Shown here piece by piece: positions 20,189-30,023 of a stretch of DNA of 64,000 nt; the stretch's first letter is position 1; each line of letters begins with the position of its first letter. Made by a program: the position numbers and the translations under genes. The notes beneath the pieces are model-generated. The model was not told the DNA's origin. It did no database searches and saw nothing but the letters and a program-made list of their open reading frames with translations. This stretch comes from Thuidium tamariscinum (lineage: Eukaryota > Streptophyta > Bryopsida > Hypnales > Thuidiaceae), in assembly GCA_947034885.2 (NCBI GenBank), contig OX344749.2, positions 22,893,501 to 22,957,500 of the forward strand, read 5' to 3'.

Positions 20189-22714
20189 ATGGATGGCGTT
20201 GGAAGGTGCCAACAGAGTCGATTAGGCACCGCCCGCGATTGCTCGTGTCCATTTTGCACCGACGGGAGGCTCGAGAGCAAGTTGGGAGAGTGTTCCAGAT
20301 GTGCTTCTGCACGATCGAACGGGGACCCATCGACAAGTAAAGCTAATTCCGTCCCTGCCATGGCCAATTCACTGTCGGACCGATCTTTGCGGGGTCAGGT
20401 TTTCAACCGAAATTCGGAAGCAGGTCAATTCTAATTTCTAAGTTCCTTGAAATTGATTATTTTCACCATCTCAGGTTTAGGGTTTGACGATTTCCAGTTC
20501 ATTGCTCGTTCTGTTTCTGAGTTACGCCGGGCGTGGGGTCTGTAGCTCTGGTTTTGGAAGCACGGTTATTGAATAGAGCTGGTTTGAGTATTCTATGAGA
20601 GGTCGAACCGAAATTCGGAAGTAGGTCAGCTCTATTTTCGGAAATTAAATGTTATCACCATTTCAGAGTTAAGATTTGACGATTGCAGTTTGTTGCTCGT
20701 GAGTTTCGCCGGGGAATTTTCTGTAGCTCTGGTTCTGGAAGCACAGTGATTCAGTGTTGCTGTTTGAGTTTCTATGAGAGGTCGAACCGATCTATAGTGG
20801 GGTCAGGTCTTGGCCATGAGTACACTGCATGGAGCTTTTGGATCCGTTCTTATTGAGAATGTTCTGGTTTTGCAGGTGAAGTCCCCAAGGCATCGTCTAG
20901 TCATCGCAGAAGTCTTCTGAGTTTGTGCGTGGGATATTTAGGCGAGCATTTGGAAGACTTGATTGATGACATACAAGATATTGCGCCCGTCTTGCCTTTT
21001 CATGTTAAGGTTGGTTCTTTATTTATTGCAAATTCCCGACTTTTGGAGATATTGCAATATTATGTTGCTTTTGGTGTTATGGTTGTAGTGATAGGTATTG
21101 ACTTGTTTGGTTTTGCAGGGTAAACTTGTAGCGATTGCTCGACGACGGGGTTTGCTGTGTGATGAGCTCCTTGCTGCTCTAGCGGACAATTCTTGGGAGA
21201 TTCTAGATGTGTCGGGCTCAGATGTCACTGATTCTAGCTTCCTTGTGGCAGCACAAAGGTGCTCACGCTTGCAAGATGTCGACATAAGGTGGGTGGAAAA
21301 CTTCACCTTTGTGCAATTTGATATTAGAACAGTGCTTTCACTCCTTAACCCGTAGAGTACCAAGGGGCCTCATGTTTTTTTATTACTTTTAAGTAGATTG
21401 TGTGGGGACTTCCTTTAGTCCATTTTTTTTTGACCTGCACATGCAATATTTTTCACTGATTCTGGTGACAGAAAGCATGAGTGCATCTGGATTATTATTT
21501 TACAATTTGATCTATTCATTATGAATCATGCTTCGTGGTCCTTTAGGGGTTAAGATCTTGTGCTGGTTTCTGGATGCCAAATATTTCAAATTTTCCATCC
21601 GTTGGTTTTGTTAAGTAATTTTAGTCATTTATCGGGTGCACGATGCTGCGTCTGTATGCAGTCGATGCAACAAGCTGACTTCCGCTGCTGTTCGTGCCCT
21701 AGTGGAGCATTGTCCTCATTTAAGAACTTTGCGATGCGGGTACACACCTTTTCATTATCAATTTTCTCTTGTTGAACAAGCTTCTTTGTGGATGGTATTT
21801 GTGCTGCGAGATCTTTACGGAGATGGGTTATTGGTTTCTTTTTAACACTGTAATTTGGTTGAAATGCTTTTCTTATAGTATTCCGAAAATCCGCAAGGAT
21901 TGTGAATTGCATGTGTCTTTTTGCAAAACTTCCGCCTGATTCCTGCTGTTAATCATGCAGTGGCACGCCAATGAGTGATGCTGCTACGAGAAAATCAATT
22001 AGTCACATTGTACCAAAATTTAATCATAATGAGGAAGAAGACAGTTGGGAGGCACTAGAGACTAAGCCTGTCGCTGAAGGTGCACAAGCATTGAGATGGC
22101 TAGTTTGGGTATGTTCACGCCTTCTGTACCAATTGCTTTTATGTTTAAGGCAAATGGTTCCTTGGCGCTCCTTTACTCAAAGTTGTGTTTACTATCCACT
22201 GTAGCCATTGCACGTGCCCTAGTCAAGGAATGGTCTAAAAGTGTAATACCTGGAATTTTGGACGTTGATTTAGCATTTTTTCTCATGTGTGCAGCCCGGA
22301 ATTGATCTCATTTCAAGGCAGCGTTTGGCGAACGAGTGCCCCCGAATTGTCATCAACCCAGTTTTTTCTTGGAAAACATATGGCGTCGTGCCTAGTGCAG
22401 CTCAGCAGGCAGTTATGTTAGACGAGTTTCTTCTTGACGACATTGACCCAGAAACGTGGTCAGTGGTTGTTGAAAGATTACCGAAAGCCCCGCCTATCAC
22501 CACCACTGATGAAGTGCGGAATGAACCCTCAGTTGCAGAAAAATTCCGGCTGGCATTTGTTGCTAGAGATGAACGCTTGGCTCCCAAGAGAGCCAAAAAT
22601 GCGAGGCAGAACCAACGACGTGCTGAGAAAGCTTGGTTGAGCTCAGACACGGAGGCCAAGGCTCATGTTTGGGCAGGCATGGCCCGGAAGTCTCTCAAAA
22701 ATCTTGCACTGTGA
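20189..22714 (+). CDS. RNI-like (leucine-rich repeat) superfamily protein
   Basis: Six exons join in frame: 20189-20423, 20876-21009, 21119-21288, 21662-21739, 21961-22108 and 22295-22714, giving 394 aa. Residues about 124-210 carry leucine-rich repeat phrases of the AMN1/F-box-LRR type (WEILDVSGSDVTD, CNKLTSAAVRALVEHCPHL, LRTLRCG). A basic, conserved C-terminal block (KFRLAFVARDERLAPKRAKN and following) resembles a plant protein family described only as 'RNI-like'. The N-terminus has two Cys-x2-Cys pairs (CPFC and CSRC, residues about 20-37) that could bind metal. The biochemical function is unknown. The start is the first ATG in frame. All introns are short and GT-AG. No F-box is evident. 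Confidence 0.8.
20394..20815. repeat. Tandem duplication spanning the exon 1 donor of the LRR gene
   Basis: Two copies of about 205-215 bp start near 20394 and 20605. They share 'aaccgaaattcggaag.aggtca', then 'atcaccat.tcag', then 'tctgtagctctggtt.tggaagcac', then 'tatgagaggtcgaacc'. The first copy contains the exon 1 end and its GT donor (20424-20425); the second repeats that junction inside the intron. Confidence 0.8.
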
Positions 22715-22849
22715 TCGATTGTACTTTCCTTAATCCAGTATATAAATTCTTGGGCATTTCATCTCAATCCAGATACCTTACTGGACACTCCTTGGCCACT
22801 TTTCTATCCCAACTTTCTCATATTGGCGATGCTTTGTGGATCTACTTGT

Positions 22850-23110
22850 GAAGTATGATTTATCAAGTATACTTGTGAAGCTCTCGCGACTCGGCAATTT
22901 TATCGGCCAGAAGAGCTCCATGATAAACACAAAGCGCAAGCGCTGGTACGACCGATCACTCGCCGACATCGAGATGATCGAATTGCCTTCCGAAGACATA
23001 AGTTAGTCGCTGGCCAAGCTCACTGGTCGATTCGCAAATTGCGCATCGTGCGTCTCGAGGAACGCCATCGCCATCCGCGCGCTCGACACCTTGGACGAGT
23101 TCCCTCGAAG
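22850..23110 (+). other. GC-rich coding-like fragment of unknown origin
   Basis: Between the LRR gene and the old retroelement lies about 260 bp of GC-rich sequence. One plus-strand frame reads through it with a single internal TAG (about 23006) and protein-like composition (for example KRKRWYDRSLADIEMIELP and LAKLTGRFANCASC). I do not recognise the family. It may be a decayed TE or gene fragment, or an unannotated 3' exon remnant. Confidence 0.3.
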
Positions 23111-23523
23111 TTCCCCCGAAGTTCCTTAGAGGGTAGCGTTCGGGTCTCCTGAAGGGGCCCGTAACCAGAAAATACAGATGTTCATGATTGAGTAGAATGT
23201 CTTAACATTGTATACAGTAATGCATCAAGTCTCTGGCTTTTGAGCATCAAGTAATATAAATCGCCTGATAAGGTCGGGAGAGTCTTCATCTCGGTAGGAA
23301 CCAATTTCCAACTTTTTGTGCTATAGATGACTAATTGGATGGGGTTATGTAATGTCAGATTCAGAACATTAGTCACGAGTTGTGATTTGAACTACCAGCA
23401 TGATCTGCTGCTTTGCATTGAAGTTTGGAGGTCCTTTACATTATTTGGTAATTGCAATCCCTTTTTTTGTCACTTTACACTCTGCAGATAAGATTGAATA
23501 GAATTTGAGCAATGCCAAATTCA

Positions 23524-23758
23524 TGCCCCCAAATCCAACAGCTTCTTTGAGAATATCAACCAGTTGTGGAGAGCCCTTGAAATTATCTTTGAGATTATCT
23601 AGGAGACAAGTTCAAGAGGATGTAATAAATGTTGACGGTTGAATAAAGTTTGGAATGCTTATTTGAGAATCATGCGTGTTTATTACAGATAATGGATTGA
23701 ATGAGTCTTTGAGAATGAGCCTTGAAAAGGAGAGAGATGTCAAATTTCTACGTTTTCA
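23524..23758 (+). repeat. 5' LTR of the old Ty3 element (internally deleted)
   Basis: Matches 29375-29745 at both ends, including 'gatgtaataaatg.tg..gattgaa', 'ggaatgcttatt.gagaatca.gtgt' and 'ggagagagatgtcaaatttct'. It is 136 bp shorter because the middle is missing. Confidence 0.8.
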
Positions 23759-23760
23759 TT

Positions 23761-23777
23761 TGGTTTCGTTGCTAGGG
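23761..23777 (+). other. Probable tRNA primer binding site
   Basis: Two bases after the LTR, TGGTTTCGTTGCTAGGG resembles the TGGCGCCGTTGCCGGGG-type site complementary to the 3' end of tRNA-Asp that several plant Ty3 elements use. The differences are almost all C-to-T or G-to-A, as expected for decay of methylated DNA. Confidence 0.6.
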
Positions 23778-23856
23778 CTCGGCTGAATCGGTCGCAATAA
23801 GAATTAACAATCACAGATCTGTTGAAGTTTGTGCCAAGGATGTCAAGGCAAAAAGC

Positions 23857-24189
23857 ATGCCAGGTGTTCACTTACATGGTTATAGCTTCAAATTGTACGC
23901 TTGTAGAACCTTGATGAGGGCTATAATCGAGGAGAGCCAAGCTAGGCGAATTGTCCCTACGTGGGCGACTTCAGAGCTAATCATTCTGAAATCTTTAGTG
24001 GACATCTGTGCAAGTTATGAACGTTGGATTATACTCCAAGAAGAGTTTGTGAGACATTATTGGGAGAGAACAAGAAAATTACTCTACTACGACAAATTCC
24101 CCGTTTTCTTTGTTATTCAAGTCCATTGTGGTCAAATTCGTCCTGATCCAAGGAACGAGGTAGAGTTGCATTTGTTTATAGCGTACTGA
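23857..24189 (+). pseudogene. Unknown ORF near the 5' end of the old Ty3 element
   Basis: A 110-codon open frame between the primer site and the RNase H-like segment. I do not recognise the product. Extra ORFs upstream of gag are known in some Tat-lineage (Ogre-type) elements, and this may be a remnant of one; that is inference from position only. Confidence 0.35.
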
Positions 24190-24618
24190 GGAGAGCTTAA
24201 ACAATCATATCATCTGTTTGAAATGAGCGTGAGAGTTGAAGATGGGCTTGTACAGTCATTAGGTTTCCTAAAGCGTAATCAACGCTTATGGTCAATACTG
24301 AGTTTCAACCACATCAACTCCGAAATTGCTAGGAAACTCAGTACTGACCACAGAGTCTTCTTGAATGTGCGGAATTCGTTGGTTGGTTGATTTGGTGGTC
24401 CCTCTTGTTATGTTTGGGGCTCCGAGTAAGATGAAACCGTTTAGGAACGTTACGAAGTTGGAACTGAAGGCCACATCCCGAGGGAAAGGAGTGTTCATTT
24501 TGTCAGAATAAGCGCAAGGACGAAACTTTAATAGTAAAGTGCGGAGATGTTTTCTAAGGTTCTGTAGTGGAAAAGTACGTGGATAGCAAATGGGATGTCT
24601 GAGGCGATAATGTGGTAT

Positions 24619-24895
24619 TTAAATTTTGATGGTTCTTAGAGTCTCTCTTCTAGAGCTGGTGCAGGAGCGGCAATACGAAACCTGTCTGGAGAGTGAGTTT
24701 TTTATCAGAGGGTTTCAGGAAAGGGGATTTTTGGAAACCAGGCTGAGTACTACACAGAGCTAGAGTCGGGATTAGAAGTCGTTCTTCGTTTAGGATTGAA
24801 AACCGTCCGGGTTCAGGGGATTCCAAATTGGTGGGCTGTGAAGTTAGTAGCAGGCGAGTTGCAAGTGAGATGAGCAAATTTGCAAGTTATTCATA
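24619..24895 (+). pseudogene. RNase H-like (RVT_3-type) domain upstream of gag
   Basis: One plus-strand frame, broken by three stops, reads as a type I RNase H. A first strand has FDGS with its Asp, then a Gly/Ala-rich RAGAGAAIRN turn. GNQAEYYTELESGLEVVLRL follows, with the AEY Glu and the following helix. After that come a LGLKTVRVQG strand, where the usual GDS Asp is replaced (GIPN), and a VAGELQVR helix. Plant Tat-lineage elements carry an extra RNase H of this type, but normally near the integrase. This one lies between the 5' LTR and the gag remnant. It cannot be active as it stands. Confidence 0.65.
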
Positions 24896-25159
24896 TTCGT
24901 AATTAAGTAGGTTTAAGTGTTTTTTAATTGATCACATCTCTCGTAGTAAGTACAAGATAGCAGATAGCTTGAATGGCTAAGAATGCTTGTAACAGTGCTC
25001 AAGTGATTTATGACATTCTAAGAGATCTATGCATCAGCATTTCGGAGAGGGATAGTTTCATTCGGCAAGCAAGTTGACAGAGACCGACTGTATCTGTAGT
25101 CGTAGCATCAGTACGATAACCATAGCGAAAAGTAAGAGCAACATTGCAGCCATACCATT

Positions 25160-25460
25160 TTCTCATGGAGAGGATAATGCAGATCCAGAGGCGCATTTGA
25201 GAGAATTCGAGAGGGCTTGCATTGATGGCTAATGGCGGCAGAGATGAAGCCTCGTGGTTGCAAGTTTTCTGAGATTTCTTGGAAGAAGCTGCATTCAGGT
25301 GGTATGAGCGACAGTCGATTGGGATTAAGGTTAACTGGCAAGTGTCGAAGACCTTCATATTAGAGTTTCAATCTAAGGAAACTAAGTTACTCGATCCTTC
25401 AATTAGTTTTGCTGAGTACAGTGAGGCAGTTAACAGGAGAACGCGTTCGTGCGTGCAGTG
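25160..25460 (+). pseudogene. gag (capsid) remnant of the old Ty3 element
   Basis: Across two frames the sequence keeps the retrotransposon gag pattern: DPEAHLREFERAC, then DEASWLQVF, then FLEEAAFRWYERQ with the conserved Ala and Trp-Tyr, then a W...K.FI.EF segment. Stops and one frameshift break it. A possible Cys-x2-Cys knuckle remnant follows near 25610. Confidence 0.65.
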
Positions 25461-25988
25461 AATGGGTGCGTAAGCTTCAATCCAGCACAAAGAGGAGCGT
25501 CTTTAAATAACGGTGGCTAGATTCAAGCGAATGGCACGCCGGGTGATCTGATGGTGACTCTTCTCGGAATTAGTAGTCTGGTGTTACGCAGCTTTATCTT
25601 TGGCTTGCTGCCTGCGCTGCAAGAAGTGGCGACTTTCGCGCGAATCCAATGTCGTTTGGTGTTGCTCTTTTCTAGCTCAACGCAAAGAGGATAGTTTAAA
25701 CAACATGACGCAACATTCTTTCGCTATGCTTCCCATTCCTGTCGTCCCAAGTGCTGCAGCGGGTAATTCATCGCCAGACCATTTGGTATGCAGAATCAGT
25801 CACCCAGAAGACTCTTTCAATTTCATTAGTGACTGTCTTGGAGCTCTCCTGAATCCTCAGCCAAAGGATATTCATCAAGTAACGAGTCCTCGGTAGATGT
25901 GTTCAGCCTGGAGGCCGTACCTCAGCTGATCGAGCAGGAACAACCGTGTGCAGAAGAGCTTTAAATCTCAGATCCGAAGTCTCTTTTT

Positions 25989-26710
25989 GGGTGATTGCAA
26001 GAAACATCTGTCGATTTTGTTGCGTTTGGTTGATTTTTTCGGGAGTACTTTAAAATTAGAAAATTAATTTTTTTTAAATTTGAAAAATATGAATAGTGTA
26101 TATACCTCTAAGATGAAGGTTTTCACCAAAGGAAATGGATAGAAAAATTCTCTAAGTAGGAGAACTTGAAAAATACCAAACCTCTAAAAAATACGTACCT
26201 TCATGTTTTAATTAGGGAAAAATAGTAAAAATAGATATTTTCAAAAAATAAAATGTGGCCATTTGCAACAACTTTATGGAGATGGTCATTCACAAAAAAA
26301 CCCACCAAAATAATATTTTATATGTTTCAAAATACAAGCAGAAGGGAGCTCTTTTTGTAGACCTCCACACCACATAAAATTAATTATTTTTGAAAATCCT
26401 TCCCTAGAGAGCTAGAAGTCTATTAGAAGACCATCTCATCCAAATTTCATCTTAAAATCATTAAAAAAAGGTACTCCATAGTACTAAAAACCCCTAAATT
26501 ACCAAGTGTGACATCCAATCGGGGTCTATTTTTGGATAGTAAGTTATTTTTGAAAATTATGAAAAAATTAGGGAAGGTTTATGATAGTTATGAGTACCTT
26601 TCCTACAAATCTTGAGTCAATCGAAGCCAAAACACAAAAGTTATGGCCAAAAAACAGATCAGCACATGTAGTGTGACACAAAATAGGACAAGTGTTTCTT
26701 GCAATCACCC
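25989..26710. mobile_element. 722-bp MITE (family A) inserted in the old Ty3 element
   Basis: Perfect 18-bp terminal inverted repeats GGGTGATTGCAAGAAACA (25989-26006 and 26693-26710) enclose AT-rich noncoding DNA. The element splits the retroelement just before the RT; flanking T runs on both sides hide the exact target duplication. Homologous copies in this window lie at 42897-43615 (inverted, full length) and 46164-46500 (inverted, partial). I see no transposase frame, so it is non-autonomous. Confidence 0.85.
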
Positions 26711-26714
26711 TTTT

Positions 26715-29300
26715 ACAGAACAAAACTCGGTCCGACATTGAGCTCGAGCGAAAGGAAAGACTTCATTGAGAACTTAGTATTAGAGTTCTCAGATCTCTTC
26801 GTGACTAAACCCGCGGATCTTCCTGCCATCAACGTGGAGCAACACCATATCGATCTCAAAGTTAATGTCGTAAAGGTTCACGCTAAATGCGAAGAATGGC
26901 GCCAGACAAAACGGGAATTCTTTTTGAAAGCGGAACTTGATCGTTTGATTGAAGGTGATTTCATTTCTCCAGTGAAAAACACCGAGTGGGTTTCTCCTGT
27001 AGTTATCGTGCCCAAGAAAGATGGCAAGGTTAGTAGTGAGTCTGCATCGATTACCGAGCTTTTGAATCGTGAAGAATCACCAAGAAGGATCGACACCCTT
27101 TACCGCACATAAACCAACTCCTCGACGAGGTACATGGTCACGAGCTCATCTCAAGTTGCAATTATTAAGCTAATTACCATCAATTATGCATATGAGACAT
27201 CGATGTATTAAAGATTACCTTCGCAACTACGTTCAGGACCTCAGCGTGGCTTCCTATGCCATTTGGCTTATGTAACGCTTGAGAGACATTCCAGCGCGTC
27301 TAGAATATAATATCTTCGCTCCTTTTCCTTGGTAAATTTATCCGTGTTTATTTGGACGATTTCTGCATATATACGGCAAAAGAAATGAACACGTGCTGCA
27401 GTTTCGAGTGAATTTTGAAAGATTGAAGACTTTCAAGGGCATTCTTTCGCCAAAGAAGTGCAGCTTGGCTTTTGAGGAGACTCCTCTTCTCGGGCATGTT
27501 GTCTTTACTGGTAGCTTGAAAACAGACGCCAAGGACTGAGAGAATCCGGGAGTTGCAGCGGCCAACTAATACGGAGTACAAGTGAAGCGAAGAATCTTCG
27601 GGGCATAGTCGTTTATCAAAGTAGATTTATTGAGAATCTTGTGAGTCATGGGCGTCCTGTATATTACACGTTTATTAAGTGAAACAATTCCCTTCTCTTG
27701 GGATTCGAGCTGTGATCAAGCTTAGTTTCCAGTTTATTCTAGAAAAGTTATCCTCACGTCCAGTCATTCATGGACCCTTGTGGGATCGCCTCTTGACAAT
27801 CATACCTACCGCTGACGAGGTGGTAGTGGTCCCTGTTTTAGTACAAAATGACGACTCCGACCGAGCCCATCGCACTCATTATACGAGCCGATTGTTAACC
27901 TCGCATGAACTCAAAATACTCCATTTACAAGAAGCTACAGTAGTTAGCTGTTTACTTGCGAGAAATTCAGGCAATACTGATTATCCAGTCAGTTTCCTGT
28001 TGAGGTGCAATGCGCAGAAGCCGGTTCAAATTCAGCAACTTCTTCAACAAGCACACCGGTTGGAAGAGTCGCACGCATAGTCGCAATGCTACAGCAATAT
28101 GATTTGGTGATTAAAGGACTAAAAGGTCAAACAGCTTTATCAACTCAACGAGTCCTATTAGAACTGGGTAAGCATATTCCCGGAAGGAGTCCCTGTCTGA
28201 GAAGACTGACTGTTTTCTTTTCGAGGTGAACAAGGCCAACCCAGTGGAGAATTCTACTCCGACATAAAACCCTAATATTTTTAAGATTTGAGTTTGCCAG
28301 AGAGTGAGCGGGGGCCACTTTGCTACAGTCACTACTCCACAAAAAATCCTTTTAGTTGGTTATTTTTGGCCCAATTCCGAGACAGCGCGTTGATGATTTC
28401 GGCCTGCCAAGCTTATTACGAAGCGAGGGATCTTCCCAAGTCACGCGGTTATCAAACCGCTTCTGCACATGGGAGCGTTCGAAAATTGCCGGGAATGGAG
28501 TGGATTTCGTGGACCCACTCTCCACTTCTTCTAGGCTCGATAAAAATTTCAATTCATAGTTGCCTCGGATTAAATGATAAAGTGGGTTGAAGCTGCCGCA
28601 GTCCGACGTTGCACTCAACAAGTAGCAGCGGACTTGCATCTTTTCACATGTCGTTTGCTGTACGGGTGCCCGTTGGAAACAGTGATTGACAGGGGACCGT
28701 ATTTTGTGAGTGGCATGGTACGGATCTCTTGCAAATTAAAAGTCTCAGTTAAACATCGCCGAGCCAACACTTATTAGTTATTACCCTCAAGCGAATGATT
28801 TGGTGGAGCGAATCAACGGGATATTGTGCAACTGATTATTGCGGAAGGTGGTCCAAAACAAACGACAGACCTGGGACGAGCACCAGAGCTAACAACGCCC
28901 TGTGGGCTTACCGAACCGCATTAAAAAAATGATTCACCCCGTTCCCTCGGACGTATGATTTCGAGGCCATTATGAAGCTGGAGATACCATCGTTGCGTGT
29001 GGCATTGGAGCACAATCTGGGCATCTATGAAGAAGTTTGAACCGCGAGATCAGCTCTTTTGGAGGGGCCGTTAGACGAGGATCGTAGATTTGCTATCTCG
29101 AAGAATGAAGCAATGCAGGCGAGAAGGAAGGCTGTGCACGACAAAGCAGGTATTGGTCAGGTGTGGAGTTTGCTGAAGGCGACTCGGTAATGCTGATTGA
29201 AGATTGGCGGAAGAAGCAAAATCGGCAAAACTTCTGCCCTCGCAGGAAAGACCCCTTTGATATCGGGTGGCTCGCAAATTCAACAATGGTTTGTACGTTC
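26715..29300 (+). pseudogene. pol remnant: RT, RNase H, integrase
   Basis: The RT N-terminus begins at about 26715 with the pattern LEFSDLF...H.IDL...EWVSPVVIVPKKDGK. A frameshift follows, then an RT core with VYLDDF (about 27350). An RNase H segment carries HYTSRLLTSHE (about 27870), and a chain end GRVARIVAMLQQYDLVIKG lies near 28050. The integrase shows a zinc-region remnant (about 28310-28410), WVEAAAV..., CPLETVIDRGPYFV with the second catalytic Asp, and a weak ERING segment. At least several frameshifts and stops are present throughout. No second RNase H was seen between RNase H and integrase. Confidence 0.8.
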
Positions 29301-29374
29301 TTGCCACACTAGAAACAGAATTTTTTGATCGCCGTGAAAACAGGACGAAACTAACGAGCTTGGTGGAGATTTCA

Positions 29375-29745
29375 TGCCCCCAAAATCCAACAGCCTCTGT
29401 GGGGATTTCAACCGGTTACAGTGGAGAGCCCCTGAGGCTATCTGTAAAGCAAGCAGTTAGGTTAGGTTAGAAGTCACTAGTATGAGAATCAGCACTTCTT
29501 GGCATACACTCGGTAATAGCTGAATGGCAGGGGAAATGAAGACAGGAAGTGGAGATTAACTTCGGCAGAGAGAGCCGATAGACACCCTTTGAGAGGCAAG
29601 TTCGAGAGGATATAATAAATGCTGGTGATTGAAGCAATGGGGAATGCTTATTGAGAATCACGTGTGTTAATCATAGATATTGGATTGAATGAGTCCTTGA
29701 GTAGGAGCCCGAGAAGGAGAGAGATGTCAAATTTCTGCCTTTACA
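29375..29745 (+). repeat. 3' LTR of the old Ty3 element
   Basis: 371 bp starting TGCCCCC and ending near ACA. It is the more complete of the two LTR copies. A purine-rich GGTGGAGA lies just upstream and may be the decayed polypurine tract. Confidence 0.75.
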
Positions 29746-30023
29746 GTACTAAACACTGAAATATCAGGAAGCAGTGAGGGCATCGATCGACGAAACGACA
29801 AGTAGATGTCGGTACTAGCGAAAGTTTTCTTCAGAAAACTTAGAAAATTCTGTATAGTACAAGATAAAGAAAAACCCAACTGATCTGGCACAAAAATTCT
29901 GAATTCTAACTCCCTCTATTGTACAACTCTTCGGAGCAATTCTTGCTCATGTGCTTTTTTAATAAGGCATGAGAGTGTACGTACAGCCTACCTAGAGAAT
30001 TGTACTCGGAAATCACGATGAAT

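Larger units (their letters stand above)
23524..29745 (+). mobile_element. Old Ty3/gypsy LTR retrotransposon, heavily decayed
   Basis: LTR-like repeats at 23524-23758 and 29375-29745 share their start (TGCCCCCAAAATCCAACAGC) and their last 170 bp or so. The left copy has lost about 136 bp internally. Inside, in order: a primer-binding-site-like sequence, an unknown ORF, an RNase H-like domain, a gag remnant, an inserted MITE, then RT, RNase H and integrase remnants. Many stops and frameshifts show great age. No target duplication can be recognised. The domain order RT-RNase H-integrase makes it Ty3/gypsy. The primer site and 5' extra coding region recall the Tat/Athila branch, but I am not sure of the lineage. 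Confidence 0.85.

Noticed and set aside
24290-24349. 16-bp inverted repeat with one mismatch in the old Ty3 element
   Set aside because: A short hairpin inside decayed transposon sequence with no sign of function.
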